IMG/VR virus record: IMGVR_UViG_3300025122_000097
Span: 1 to 30,004 of that record
DNA from: a virus
DNA length: 30,004 nt
Direction: 5' to 3' (one strand)
Shown: one piece after another, positions 6,861 to 15,213 of the stretch
Numbering within the stretch: position 1 is the first letter of the stretch
How the letters are laid out: every line of letters begins with the position of its first letter
Position numbers and translations under genes: made by a program
The notes under the pieces: model-generated
Seen by the model: only the letters and a program-made list of their open reading frames with translations
Told to the model about the DNA's origin: nothing
The model's database searches: none

Positions 6861-8633
6861 ATGGCCGATGAATTTTCACAAAGAAAGTTGAAACAAGAGT
6901 TCACGGATTATGTGATCCAAAATGAATCACGTTCTCGTAAGATTCTTGGTGCTATCGGTGATCTATCTGATACAACAGAATCACTGCTCAAGTTAAAACA
7001 GGAAGGTGATCTTCATGGACCAAAAGGTACTAAAGGAGATCAAGGGCCTCAAGGAATAAAAGGTGAACAAGGAACTGATGGCCCTCAAGGTGAACAAGGA
7101 CCGCAAGGAGACAGTATTACTGGTCCTCAAGGCCCCCAGGGAGCCACAGGAACCCCTGGGGTAGATGGAAAGGAAGGTAAGGCTGGAGAGCATGGAATCA
7201 ACGGAGAGAACGGAGAAATGGGACCAATGCCAAAACACGAGTGGGATGGTGCAAGACTGCGATTTCAACTTGATGAAGAGAAATGGGGTGATTGGATCAC
7301 ACTTGCAGACTTCAATAATGGTGTCGTTTGGGCAGGAGACAGGAGTATTGAGGTTCGTGACGGGGGGACAATCGTCTCAGGAAAGATCAGGACGTTGAAT
7401 TTCGATGGTCCTGATTTTGTTGTAACGGCAGATGGATACACAGCAAATATTGAACTGGATGGATCTGCCTATGATGCTATTTATGCAAGATTAGACTGTA
7501 CCAACCAACCATTTACAGGAGATGTAGAGGTTAATGGAGTTCTTACAGAGAATGGAGCTAATGTCTACACAGTATTGCAGACAACACGTGATTTTTACGT
7601 GAATGGTTCTACAGGATCTGATAGTAATGATGGACGAACAGCATTAACACCATTCCTTACTATTCAAAAAGCGATGGATGAGGCTGGATTTCAGGCCAGT
7701 AATGACCAAACTATCATTAATGTAGCGGCTGGAACCTATACTAGACCTAACGTTGTTGTTCCTAAATATGCTGTTGGTGAAATTCTTGTTTTAGGTGACA
7801 GAACAACACCAGCAAACGTAGTAGTAGATGGTCGTTTAGATTTAGTTGAAACAAATACTGCATTTACTCATGAACACAATGCAGCACTTTTGGTAATAGA
7901 GGGGATAACCTTTCATAGATATTTTAGGGGTGTTGAGCAATCAGGAACAAATGCTGATATTGGTGGGTGTGCTTTTACTGAAGCTGGTAGAGGTGCAAGT
8001 ATCTCAGAAACAAGTACCGTTGAGTTTTTTGATAATGGTGTTTACAACACAACATTTGATGGAGAAACAACCTTTGGTGTTGGTTGGTTTGTAGTTGCAG
8101 CGACCCATTCAACGGCTACTGTTAGTGATGATATTATTGCAACAAATGTTGCTAGATTCATGAATATTCAATCATTTTCCAGAGGAGTAGTCTCTCTCGG
8201 ATATGACTTAAATATTACACATTTATCAACAGCATTCCCAGCTACATTTTTTATCTCAGGCTCAGATATTTTTATTGGGGGTGGAGATATAATTGCAGAC
8301 GGTAATAATGCTGTACCCGTAGGTGAAAGTTCATTTATGATATTTGGTAAAGGTTTAAATACAACTTCTTTAATTGGTGGTAGCACGTTCACATTAAATG
8401 ATTTTGATTACGTGTTTAACCAAGGATCTAGTACAATTGGAATAACTGATTATACAGATGACAGTACACACACATTTGTATTGACGAATGTTAATAATAC
8501 AATTAAGGCTACCGCAGGATCATCTGGTGCGGATTCAACATCTTTGATTGCACAAGGAGACCTAGAATTGGTTCAAAAAGGTTTCGATACTAGTGTAATT
8601 TTGACCCAAAAAATAGCTTATTTTAATCGATAA
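6861..8633 (+). CDS. Tail fibre with collagen-like repeats and right-handed beta-helix
   Basis: A 590-residue protein. Residues 1-50 are helical. About 53-121 are Gly-X-Y collagen-like triplets (GPKGTKGDQGPQGIKGEQG onwards) with one break at GDSIT. Residues 121-146 (GPMPKHEWDG, RLRFQ, WGDWI) are the short module that often follows collagen repeats in phage fibres. From about 245 (FYVNGSTGSDSNDGRTALTP, LTIQKAMDEA) a pectate-lyase-like beta-helix runs to about 560, and the end is a strand-rich cap. It should form a trimeric fibre or spike. No clear glycosidase catalytic pair is visible, so enzymatic activity is open. Confidence 0.87.
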   Translation: MADEFSQRKLKQEFTDYVIQNESRSRKILGAIGDLSDTTESLLKLKQEGDLHGPKGTKGDQGPQGIKGEQGTDGPQGEQGPQGDSITGPQGPQGATGTPGVDGKEGKAGEHGINGENGEMGPMPKHEWDGARLRFQLDEEKWGDWITLADFNNGVVWAGDRSIEVRDGGTIVSGKIRTLNFDGPDFVVTADGYTANIELDGSAYDAIYARLDCTNQPFTGDVEVNGVLTENGANVYTVLQTTRDFYVNGSTGSDSNDGRTALTPFLTIQKAMDEAGFQASNDQTIINVAAGTYTRPNVVVPKYAVGEILVLGDRTTPANVVVDGRLDLVETNTAFTHEHNAALLVIEGITFHRYFRGVEQSGTNADIGGCAFTEAGRGASISETSTVEFFDNGVYNTTFDGETTFGVGWFVVAATHSTATVSDDIIATNVARFMNIQSFSRGVVSLGYDLNITHLSTAFPATFFISGSDIFIGGGDIIADGNNAVPVGESSFMIFGKGLNTTSLIGGSTFTLNDFDYVFNQGSSTIGITDYTDDSTHTFVLTNVNNTIKATAGSSGADSTSLIAQGDLELVQKGFDTSVILTQKIAYFNR

Positions 8634-8635
8634 TT

Positions 8636-8980
8636 ATGTCTACAGGATTCACAATTAAACAATTAGGTCAGCTACAACCCGCCAATACAACGGCTGCAAG
8701 TATCTATAGTCCTGCATCTGGAATTAACTCGGATGTTAAGACGTTGGTTGTTACAAATACAACAGCCGGTGCAGTAGCATATAGGGTATTTCATGATGAT
8801 GACGGAGCAACATATGATACGTCAACAGCTCTTTTTTATGATGTAAGTCTTAGTGCTAACGCCACCGATGTTATTCCTATAAATGCTGCAATGAGTGATT
8901 CGACAGGAAATTTTGCTGTAAGGACAGATACTAATAATGCCCTTACATTTACATTGTATGGGGCTGAATACGGATTATGA
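8636..8980 (+). CDS. Small beta-sandwich virion protein
   Basis: A 114-residue protein directly after the fibre. Residues of about 34-60 (VKTLVVTNTTAGAVAYRVF) and the regular spacing of strands with SLSANATDVIPIN resemble small phage proteins annotated as decoration or fibre-associated. There are no helices or enzyme motifs, and it ends FTLYGAEYGL. The last bases overlap the next gene by ATGA (8977-8980). A role at the surface or as a fibre partner is likely but unproven. Confidence 0.75.
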   Translation: MSTGFTIKQLGQLQPANTTAASIYSPASGINSDVKTLVVTNTTAGAVAYRVFHDDDGATYDTSTALFYDVSLSANATDVIPINAAMSDSTGNFAVRTDTNNALTFTLYGAEYGL

Positions 8981-9231
8981 TTATAAAAGATAAAATAGCG
9001 AATAACGACATAAGGATAGTCTTCGTTGAGGCGGATGCTCCACGGATGAGCTTACGGCACGAAGTGGACGGGGCGACTAAAGAAGTAACAGTCTACGCAC
9101 GTGGTTCAGAGAAGGATTTGAAGTGTTGGTTTGATGGACGTGTAAAAAGTAATCTTCAGGTTAAAGATGATTATGAGAAGCGAAAAATAGCTCATAAAGC
9201 TCTAAAAAAGAAACCTAGAGAAGATGTCTAA
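8977..9231 (+). CDS. Small basic protein, unknown function
   Basis: An 84-residue protein overlapping the preceding stop by 4 bases (ATGA), which implies translational coupling. The first half is strand-rich (DIRIVFVEADAPRMSLRHEV); the second half is basic and helical, ending KAHKALKKKPRE-like (Lys/Arg cluster). There are no membrane segments or Cys pairs. I do not recognise it; the late-operon position suggests a virion or assembly protein. Confidence 0.7.
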   Translation: MIIKDKIANNDIRIVFVEADAPRMSLRHEVDGATKEVTVYARGSEKDLKCWFDGRVKSNLQVKDDYEKRKIAHKALKKKPREDV

Positions 9232-9266
9232 TACCCTAAAAAAATGGTAAAATATAAATAGCAATT

Positions 9267-9383
9267 ATGTCCATTGCTTATAAAACAAAGGACGGAAAGT
9301 TAGAAAAGACTGAGGTGCAAGTTTTAGAAAAATCAGTAAAAGATTTTTATATTGTTAAAGAGAGCAAAAAACCAAAGAAATAA
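9267..9383 (+). CDS. 38-residue Lys-rich peptide, unknown
   Basis: ATG at 9267 to TAA at 9381-9383, filling the gap between the previous gene and the connector gene. The peptide is strand-like then basic (SIAYKTKDGKLEKTEVQVLE, ending KESKKPKK). Tight spacing (6 bases to the next ATG) and normal codon use favour a real gene. Function unknown. Confidence 0.55.
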   Translation: MSIAYKTKDGKLEKTEVQVLEKSVKDFYIVKESKKPKK

Positions 9384-9389
9384 TTTTAT

Positions 9390-10073
9390 ATGGCCACCCA
9401 ACTTTCAGATCTAAGGTCTCAGCTATTGTCTGAGATGAAAATAGACCCAAACAACCGAATCAACTCGGTGGCTCTTTTGAATAGAAATATTAACAGGTCT
9501 ATTCGGAAGATTCAGCAGGATGCGAACTATTCGCTTCCTCAAAACGTTGAAATTGCAACGATAACAACAGTCTCTGGTACACAGGAATCTACACTGCCAA
9601 GTAACTTTATTCGAGTAGCAAGTCCTCAAGCAGTAAAGATTGGAGGTAGCACACCACTTTATCCTGTTGATTATGTTGCACTTACAGGTGTCACTGATCC
9701 CGCAACAGACAGTGGGCAACCATTTCGTTACTATGTTCGAAAAGATGATGCTAGATGGGCAATTGGTTTTAGTCCAGTACCAGATAGTGGATTTACAGTA
9801 ACAGTTCCTTATTACAAGAAACTTACTGAACCTACAGGTGATACAGATGAATCCCCACTAGATGACATGTACGATGAAGCAATTGTTCAATATGCAGCTT
9901 TTCTCACAATGCGACGCATTAAAGGATATGAGGATATGGCTACTGCATTCTTGGTCTACTATAGAGAAGCGGTTGATGACGTAACTGTGAATACTCAGAC
10001 AGCCGATCAGTATAGTTCACGCGTTGGAATGCAACGAAGAGGACGAGGAGCTTACTACAACCCACGTGGTTAG
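9390..10073 (+). CDS. Head-tail connector / adaptor protein
   Basis: A 227-residue protein. The opening LSDLRSQLLSEM, then NRNINRSIRKIQQDANYSLP, is the helical pattern of podovirus head-tail adaptors, followed by a beta domain (TLPSNFIRVASPQAVKI, ARWAIGFSPVP, VTVPYYKKLTEPT). The C-terminal helices (DDMYDEAIVQYAAFLTMRRI) complete the usual adaptor order, and the end is Arg/Gly-rich (RRGRGAYYNPRG). It would form the ring under the portal, joining the head to the tail hub encoded next. Similar proteins include P22 gp4-like and T7 gp11-like adaptors; I cannot choose between them by eye. Confidence 0.82.
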   Translation: MATQLSDLRSQLLSEMKIDPNNRINSVALLNRNINRSIRKIQQDANYSLPQNVEIATITTVSGTQESTLPSNFIRVASPQAVKIGGSTPLYPVDYVALTGVTDPATDSGQPFRYYVRKDDARWAIGFSPVPDSGFTVTVPYYKKLTEPTGDTDESPLDDMYDEAIVQYAAFLTMRRIKGYEDMATAFLVYYREAVDDVTVNTQTADQYSSRVGMQRRGRGAYYNPRG

Positions 10074-10085
10074 GAGATAATATTT

Positions 10086-11651
10086 ATGGCGCTTAATCGT
10101 TTAGTATTTAACAACTTTGAGACACTGAACACGGGCTACCCTACTGAGATCCCTGATGATCATCTATCTGATGCACTTAACATGGTGCGTCGAAAGGATG
10201 GGCTTTGGGAGAACAGAAAGGGAATCACTCAGTTTGGAGCAGATGTAGGGTCGGGAGAACCGATTCATAGTTTGCGTTTCTGGAAGACTGCGGCAGGAGA
10301 ACGATTCCTAACTGTTGGAACTGATACAGATATTTACAGTTATACAGAAGGGACACCTTTTAATGAGGGTACTTACACCAACAGGCAGTCTGTTACAGAT
10401 ACAGGTCCTTGGGACTCTATCGTTTACAGAGATATCCTTGTTCTAGCAAACGGTGTAGATGACATGAGATCTTCTACAGATAACGTAACGTTTACACAGA
10501 GAGCACAGCAGGCTGGCCCCCCACCGATTGTACGACCTAAGTACCTTGAGGTAGGAAATGATTTCGTTTCATTTGCAGGACATGCTTCAGCACAAGATCA
10601 GGTTCTTCTATCTAGTGGTGCGCCTGCTAATCCATGGGAAGGTAATGCATCTAACGTTGCAAACATTGATATTGGAAACAGTGAAGAGATCACAGGTATC
10701 AAGGCACTTGGACAAGTACTTGTTGTAACAAAGACTACACGTACTTATACAGTGGCTCTATCAGACTTTTCACGAGAAACACTTGATTGGGGTGGTGGTA
10801 CTGAAAGCAACCGGTCAATCCTACAAACACAGAAGAACTCACTTTTCTTGGCATCACGTCAAGGAATTTTCGATATTTCGAAACAGAATATTGGAGACAA
10901 TCAATTGTTTGGACAGCCTGAAAGTGATCCAGTTAAAACTCTGTATGATCTTACAGATGACCACACAACTATTAATGGGCTTTATACACAGAAGGAAAAC
11001 CATGCGATGTGGAACTTATCCACAAGTTTAGGGCGTCTAACCCTTATAAGACACCTAGACTTTAGAAAATCTGTATGGAGTTACTTTAAAGGTATAAATG
11101 CACTTGATTGGACTACTTATGAGGACAGTGAGGGAGAACTTCACTACCTATATGGAGATGCAGGCTCAGATAAGGTGTGGGAATTGTTTGCTGGAAGAAA
11201 TGATAATGGAGCACCAATCCTTTCACGTATTAGTGGAAAACGAACAGACTTTGGACTTCCAGGAAGAAGAAAGAGAATTAGATATATCGACTTCTACGGG
11301 TATATTTCCAAGAATGCAAAATGGAACGTAGAGATTTATAAGGACGATAATAATACAACACCTGCCAAGTCATTAACGATTGATTTCACTCGCCATTCAC
11401 CAGAAACAGCATTAGGTGGGCTTGGTACTTCCCCGTTAGGAACAGTTCCATTAGGAGGTAAGCTAGATGAGGCAACAGGAGATATTCCTGTATATCCTTT
11501 CAAAGCAAGACTTCCTTTAGATGAGGATTACGAGAAGCTACAGTGGGCTCTATGGAATAACCAAGCAGATGCAAAGGTTGTTCTAAGAACTATTGTCGTT
11601 TATACGGATACTCAAGCGCTAGACCTTTTCGACAATAATAATATTCTTTAA
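10086..11651 (+). CDS. Tail hub protein, beta-propeller-like (P22 gp10-like)
   Basis: A 521-residue protein whose start FNNFETLNTGYPTEIPDDHL then DALNMVRRKDGLWENRKGI is the hallmark of podovirus hub/DNA-stabilisation proteins: an N-terminal strand region followed by repeated blades. Blade-like segments recur, for example IHSLRFWKTAAGERFLTVG, DSIVYRDILVLANG, EITGIKALGQVLVVTKTT and NSLFLASRQGIFDI. It should sit between adaptor and tail needle/fibres and close the head after packaging. A GGAG occurs about 10 bases before the ATG, probably by chance since neighbours lack SD. ORFs at 10783-11331 in other frames are shadows. Confidence 0.82.
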   Translation: MALNRLVFNNFETLNTGYPTEIPDDHLSDALNMVRRKDGLWENRKGITQFGADVGSGEPIHSLRFWKTAAGERFLTVGTDTDIYSYTEGTPFNEGTYTNRQSVTDTGPWDSIVYRDILVLANGVDDMRSSTDNVTFTQRAQQAGPPPIVRPKYLEVGNDFVSFAGHASAQDQVLLSSGAPANPWEGNASNVANIDIGNSEEITGIKALGQVLVVTKTTRTYTVALSDFSRETLDWGGGTESNRSILQTQKNSLFLASRQGIFDISKQNIGDNQLFGQPESDPVKTLYDLTDDHTTINGLYTQKENHAMWNLSTSLGRLTLIRHLDFRKSVWSYFKGINALDWTTYEDSEGELHYLYGDAGSDKVWELFAGRNDNGAPILSRISGKRTDFGLPGRRKRIRYIDFYGYISKNAKWNVEIYKDDNNTTPAKSLTIDFTRHSPETALGGLGTSPLGTVPLGGKLDEATGDIPVYPFKARLPLDEDYEKLQWALWNNQADAKVVLRTIVVYTDTQALDLFDNNNIL

Positions 11652-11661
11652 TACATTTTTT

Positions 11662-13026
11662 ATGTCAGACCTAAGCAATATTCCAAAACAGAGTTTTTTC
11701 TCTGAAGCGCTTTCGTCACCGATTGATGCATCACAAACATCAGGCATTGTTTTGTCTGACGTTCCTGAGTATTCACCAGGTGGGGAAACGATTTACTTAA
11801 ACATTCTTGATCCAGACAATCCAGAGATAATCTCTGTAACTGGTTGGAACTCAAGTACAAATGCACTTTCAGGTGTCACACGTGGTGTAGATATCTATAC
11901 AGGAGCAGGCTCAAGTGGAGTCGCTCACGCAGCAGGTACAGAAGTCGTGATTGCTGACGACTGGAATATCTTCAGTGACATCGCAACAGCAGTAAACAGT
12001 AAGGCAGATATCGCAGGAGAAACCTTTACAGGTCCAGTTGACTTTAGTGGTGCTTCTACAACGCTAAGAATTCCAAACCTCACGACAGTAGAACGTGATG
12101 CTTTGGGAGCTCCAACCAATGGAATGCTTGTATATGACACAACCGCTGGTGAGTTTCAGTATTATGACGGAGGAGCATGGCACTCAGTCGGAACCGCATC
12201 GGTGCCTAATGCATCGGCTACGGTCGCTGGTATTATCGAAATGGCAACTAATGCCGAAATGGGTACTGGTACATCTACCGGAGGCACAGGTGCGCTTTTG
12301 GTACCTCCAAATGACGAGCTTGTTAAAACTAGTAGTGGTGCTGGAGACGAAAACAAGATTCCTATCCTCGATGCTAACGGCGAGCTTGCAATGGGCTTTA
12401 TCGATACATCTACAACCGCAGAAGCAAGTAAGATTCCTCTTGCCGATGGTAATGGGGATATAATCGTCCCAACAACACCAACTGATGGAGATGCAGCAGC
12501 AAGTAAGACTTATGTAGATGGTGCAGTAGGAATTCTAGTTGAATCAGGTTCATCAACAACAACAGTAGCAAATACAACCGTAGAAACTTCACTGGCTTCC
12601 TTTACGGTACCAGCGAATACACTAGGAACTAATGGTGGGGTTAAAGTTATGATTCCAATTTCTGATTTTGATCTTGGAGCAACCAATGGACATCGACTTA
12701 ATGTAAATTTAAAATATGGAGCAACAACAGTAGCAACTGCAAGTATTGAACAACAGTCTGGTGTTGCTAGAACAAACTTAACAGGCTTCATTGAAGTTAC
12801 TTTATGGGGATCTGGTGCAACAAACACACAGGTTGGTTATTCATCGATCGGTGTTGGGTTTGAAGACTTCACTGCGGCTATCAACTCAGCAAAGGATGTT
12901 GTGACTGGAACAGCGGCAGAAGATAGTACAGGCGCCCTAACAATGGCTGTAACGGTCCAGTGGAGTGGAGCAGCGGCTGCAAACAGTGTCACGGCGGTTG
13001 GTTATATTGCAAGTAAAATCGTTTAA
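11662..13026 (+). CDS. Fibre-like virion protein
   Basis: A 454-residue protein. Residues of about 1-100 (IYLNILDPDNPEIISVTGWN, ALSGVTRGVD) look like a phage baseplate or fibre attachment region. Residues of about 138-175 (ERDALGAPTNGMLVYDTTAG then EFQYYDGGAWHSVG) are the well-known module of phage fibres that precedes trimeric strands. Then come Thr/Ser-rich strands and a C-terminal beta domain. Probably a short tail fibre or needle associated with the hub. No catalytic residues are apparent. Several antisense and alternate ORFs inside (11660-12827) are shadows. Confidence 0.78.
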   Translation: MSDLSNIPKQSFFSEALSSPIDASQTSGIVLSDVPEYSPGGETIYLNILDPDNPEIISVTGWNSSTNALSGVTRGVDIYTGAGSSGVAHAAGTEVVIADDWNIFSDIATAVNSKADIAGETFTGPVDFSGASTTLRIPNLTTVERDALGAPTNGMLVYDTTAGEFQYYDGGAWHSVGTASVPNASATVAGIIEMATNAEMGTGTSTGGTGALLVPPNDELVKTSSGAGDENKIPILDANGELAMGFIDTSTTAEASKIPLADGNGDIIVPTTPTDGDAAASKTYVDGAVGILVESGSSTTTVANTTVETSLASFTVPANTLGTNGGVKVMIPISDFDLGATNGHRLNVNLKYGATTVATASIEQQSGVARTNLTGFIEVTLWGSGATNTQVGYSSIGVGFEDFTAAINSAKDVVTGTAAEDSTGALTMAVTVQWSGAAAANSVTAVGYIASKIV

Positions 13027-13034
13027 AAAAACAT

Positions 13035-15212
13035 ATGGCATTAACACCGATACAAAAATTAAAAAAAGCGGGTGAGGAACAGCACAAGGCTTTTCTCAAG
13101 ACCGCTGAAGGACAGAAACTTGCTAAGCAAGAACAACAAAGGATAGATAGACTCGCGACTAATGCAGCTCGAAGAAAACAAGCGGCTGTAAACCAACTTC
13201 GTGGAGAAGCTCATGAACTTGCAACAGGAGGTAAAAATTTTCGTGACAATGATCTTGGAGTCTCTGAAGAGAATAAAAAATTTAGAGTTCGAAACAAAAT
13301 TGCACAAATGCAGCAGCAGGCAGAAGCAAGCGCTGCTGCTCAAAGACCACCTACACCACCACCTACTTTTATTGGAGATCTTAATCAACCAACAACTGAA
13401 GAAGATCCTTCTACTACAGCACAAAGAAAAATGATGAGACAGACATTTGGTTTTGGTGAAGATTTTTCAGATGCAGAAATTGATTCTCTATTATCTGGAG
13501 TTACAGACTTTAGCAGTGTAATTGAGGCAACAAAGGGAGGACAGCAGGAAGCTATTGATGAAATGGAAAGACAGCGAATAGAAGCTCAGGGACAATTAGA
13601 AACAGAAAGAGAAAGACTCGATAAAGTAAGACAACGACGAATTAAGAGTCTAGAAGAAGAACGACAAGCTTTTACTGAGGCAGCTCTTGGTACAGCACGA
13701 CGTGAAGCACAAGAAACTACTTCAATTGAAGAAAGGCTTCTTGGTGGACGAGGGAACCTAACTACAACAGTTGGTGCAACAAGACTTGGTGGTATCCAGG
13801 CTAAACTCTCTGAAAGAGAAAACATTGCAAGATCAACTGCACAGGCAAACTTTGAGTTAGAAAGAGCTGTACTTGAGGGTGCTGACCAGGCAACAATTGC
13901 ACAAATGGAAGGTAATATCGCAAAATTAATGCAAGCAGAAAATGTAGCAAGATTAGATGCTATTGCAGATTTAACAGATGCTAAGATTGCAGCCCAGGAG
14001 GCAGGTGATCAAGCTAGATTAAGTCTTATTAATGCAGCTCTTGATAAAGAGAGTGTTGAAAAATTAGCTGCTGAGGTAGATGTAAATGTGACTAGACAGG
14101 TAAATGATGGATTCCTTTATGATGCTACTGGAAATAAGATCGTAGATGCTGAAGGAAATCAAGTTAAATTTACAAGCCCTGAAGAATTAGATGCCCTTGT
14201 TAAGGGTATTAGAGTAGGAGATAGGATTGTTAATCCTGTAACCGGTGAAGTAATTTTTGAATCACCTGAACTTGGTGAGGGTGGTAGTGAATTTGAGGAC
14301 GGAGAAACTCAAGGGTCTAGCTTCTTAAATGAGAGTGCCGACATTGCTACTACTACAGTAGATGGTCTTATAGAAATTTTAGACAGAAGCCCTGGGATTG
14401 CTGGTCGATCAGCTGATGTGCCACTGTTTGATTTTATGCGATCTGATGATTTTAGAAACTTTGAAGGTCAATTAGACACACTTAAAGCTAATATTGCTTT
14501 CGGCGTTCTTACAGCAATGAGAGAAGCTTCTAAGACAGGCGGAGCTTTGGGTCAAGTATCAGATAAAGAGTTAATATTCCTTCAAAGTAAACTTGGTTCT
14601 CTCAAGATGGGTCAGACTCCAGCACAGTTAAGAGCACAGCTTGTTCAAATAAAAGAATCTGTTCAAAGATGGAAAACAGCAGCAGTTGAAGAAGCTGGTG
14701 GATCAGTTACAGCATCTATACAAAGAGATCCTAATGTAGAGGCTGCATTTGAAGTTTTAGGAAGAGAACCAACTAAATCAGAGCTTGAAGAAATTTTACA
14801 ACAATCAATTAGCCCAGAAGTATTTAGCGACATGATGGGTTTAGCACCTAGCCAGGGGGTAAGTGTCAGCACTTCTGGTATGAGAACTGATAGACACAAT
14901 AACCCAACAGCATTTACAACCGACGTAGCTAGAACAGCAGGTCTTGTAGAAGGTGTGGATTATGTTGTTGGAGATGCTTTTCCAAACAATCCAAACTTAA
15001 AGACTGCTAGATTACTTGGTGATCCAATTGCTACAACAATCAAGGCGATCGACAATATGGGATTCTATACACAAGGTGGACAACCACGGTGGAATCACAC
15101 AGCTATCTCTGATAGTAAATGGAATTCTATGAGCTATGCAGAGAAAAAGAATGTGATTAAAGGAATGTATCAAAAAGAAGGTGGTAAAGATCTAATGAGT
15201 AAATTTGCTTAA
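13035..15212 (+). CDS. Large internal virion (ejection) protein, coiled coil
   Basis: A 725-residue protein. Residues 1-100 and about 165-345 are long Gln/Glu/Arg/Ala coiled coils (EEQHKAF, ERERLDKVRQRRIKSLEEER). A Pro-rich linker lies at 104-112. Residues of about 430-555 form a domain with SFLNESADIATTTVDGLIEI and GGALGQVSDKELIFLQ, the latter a motif I recognise from many virion structural proteins. The C-terminal about 85 residues (MRTDRHNNPTAFTTDVARTA, then GFYTQGG, RWNHTA) form a separate compact domain. Coiled-coil mass plus position after the tail genes suggests a protein packed in the head and ejected with DNA; the C-domain may be enzymatic but no catalytic triad is evident. Confidence 0.75.
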   Translation: MALTPIQKLKKAGEEQHKAFLKTAEGQKLAKQEQQRIDRLATNAARRKQAAVNQLRGEAHELATGGKNFRDNDLGVSEENKKFRVRNKIAQMQQQAEASAAAQRPPTPPPTFIGDLNQPTTEEDPSTTAQRKMMRQTFGFGEDFSDAEIDSLLSGVTDFSSVIEATKGGQQEAIDEMERQRIEAQGQLETERERLDKVRQRRIKSLEEERQAFTEAALGTARREAQETTSIEERLLGGRGNLTTTVGATRLGGIQAKLSERENIARSTAQANFELERAVLEGADQATIAQMEGNIAKLMQAENVARLDAIADLTDAKIAAQEAGDQARLSLINAALDKESVEKLAAEVDVNVTRQVNDGFLYDATGNKIVDAEGNQVKFTSPEELDALVKGIRVGDRIVNPVTGEVIFESPELGEGGSEFEDGETQGSSFLNESADIATTTVDGLIEILDRSPGIAGRSADVPLFDFMRSDDFRNFEGQLDTLKANIAFGVLTAMREASKTGGALGQVSDKELIFLQSKLGSLKMGQTPAQLRAQLVQIKESVQRWKTAAVEEAGGSVTASIQRDPNVEAAFEVLGREPTKSELEEILQQSISPEVFSDMMGLAPSQGVSVSTSGMRTDRHNNPTAFTTDVARTAGLVEGVDYVVGDAFPNNPNLKTARLLGDPIATTIKAIDNMGFYTQGGQPRWNHTAISDSKWNSMSYAEKKNVIKGMYQKEGGKDLMSKFA

Positions 15213-15213
15213 T

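Noticed and set aside
7017-7223. Tandem DNA repeat locus
   Set aside because: The periodicity is at protein level (Gly every third residue); DNA copies are not identical.
10074-10085. Shine-Dalgarno for the hub gene (GGAG)
   Set aside because: It is formed by the preceding stop region and spaced rather far; neighbouring late genes have none, so it is probably chance.
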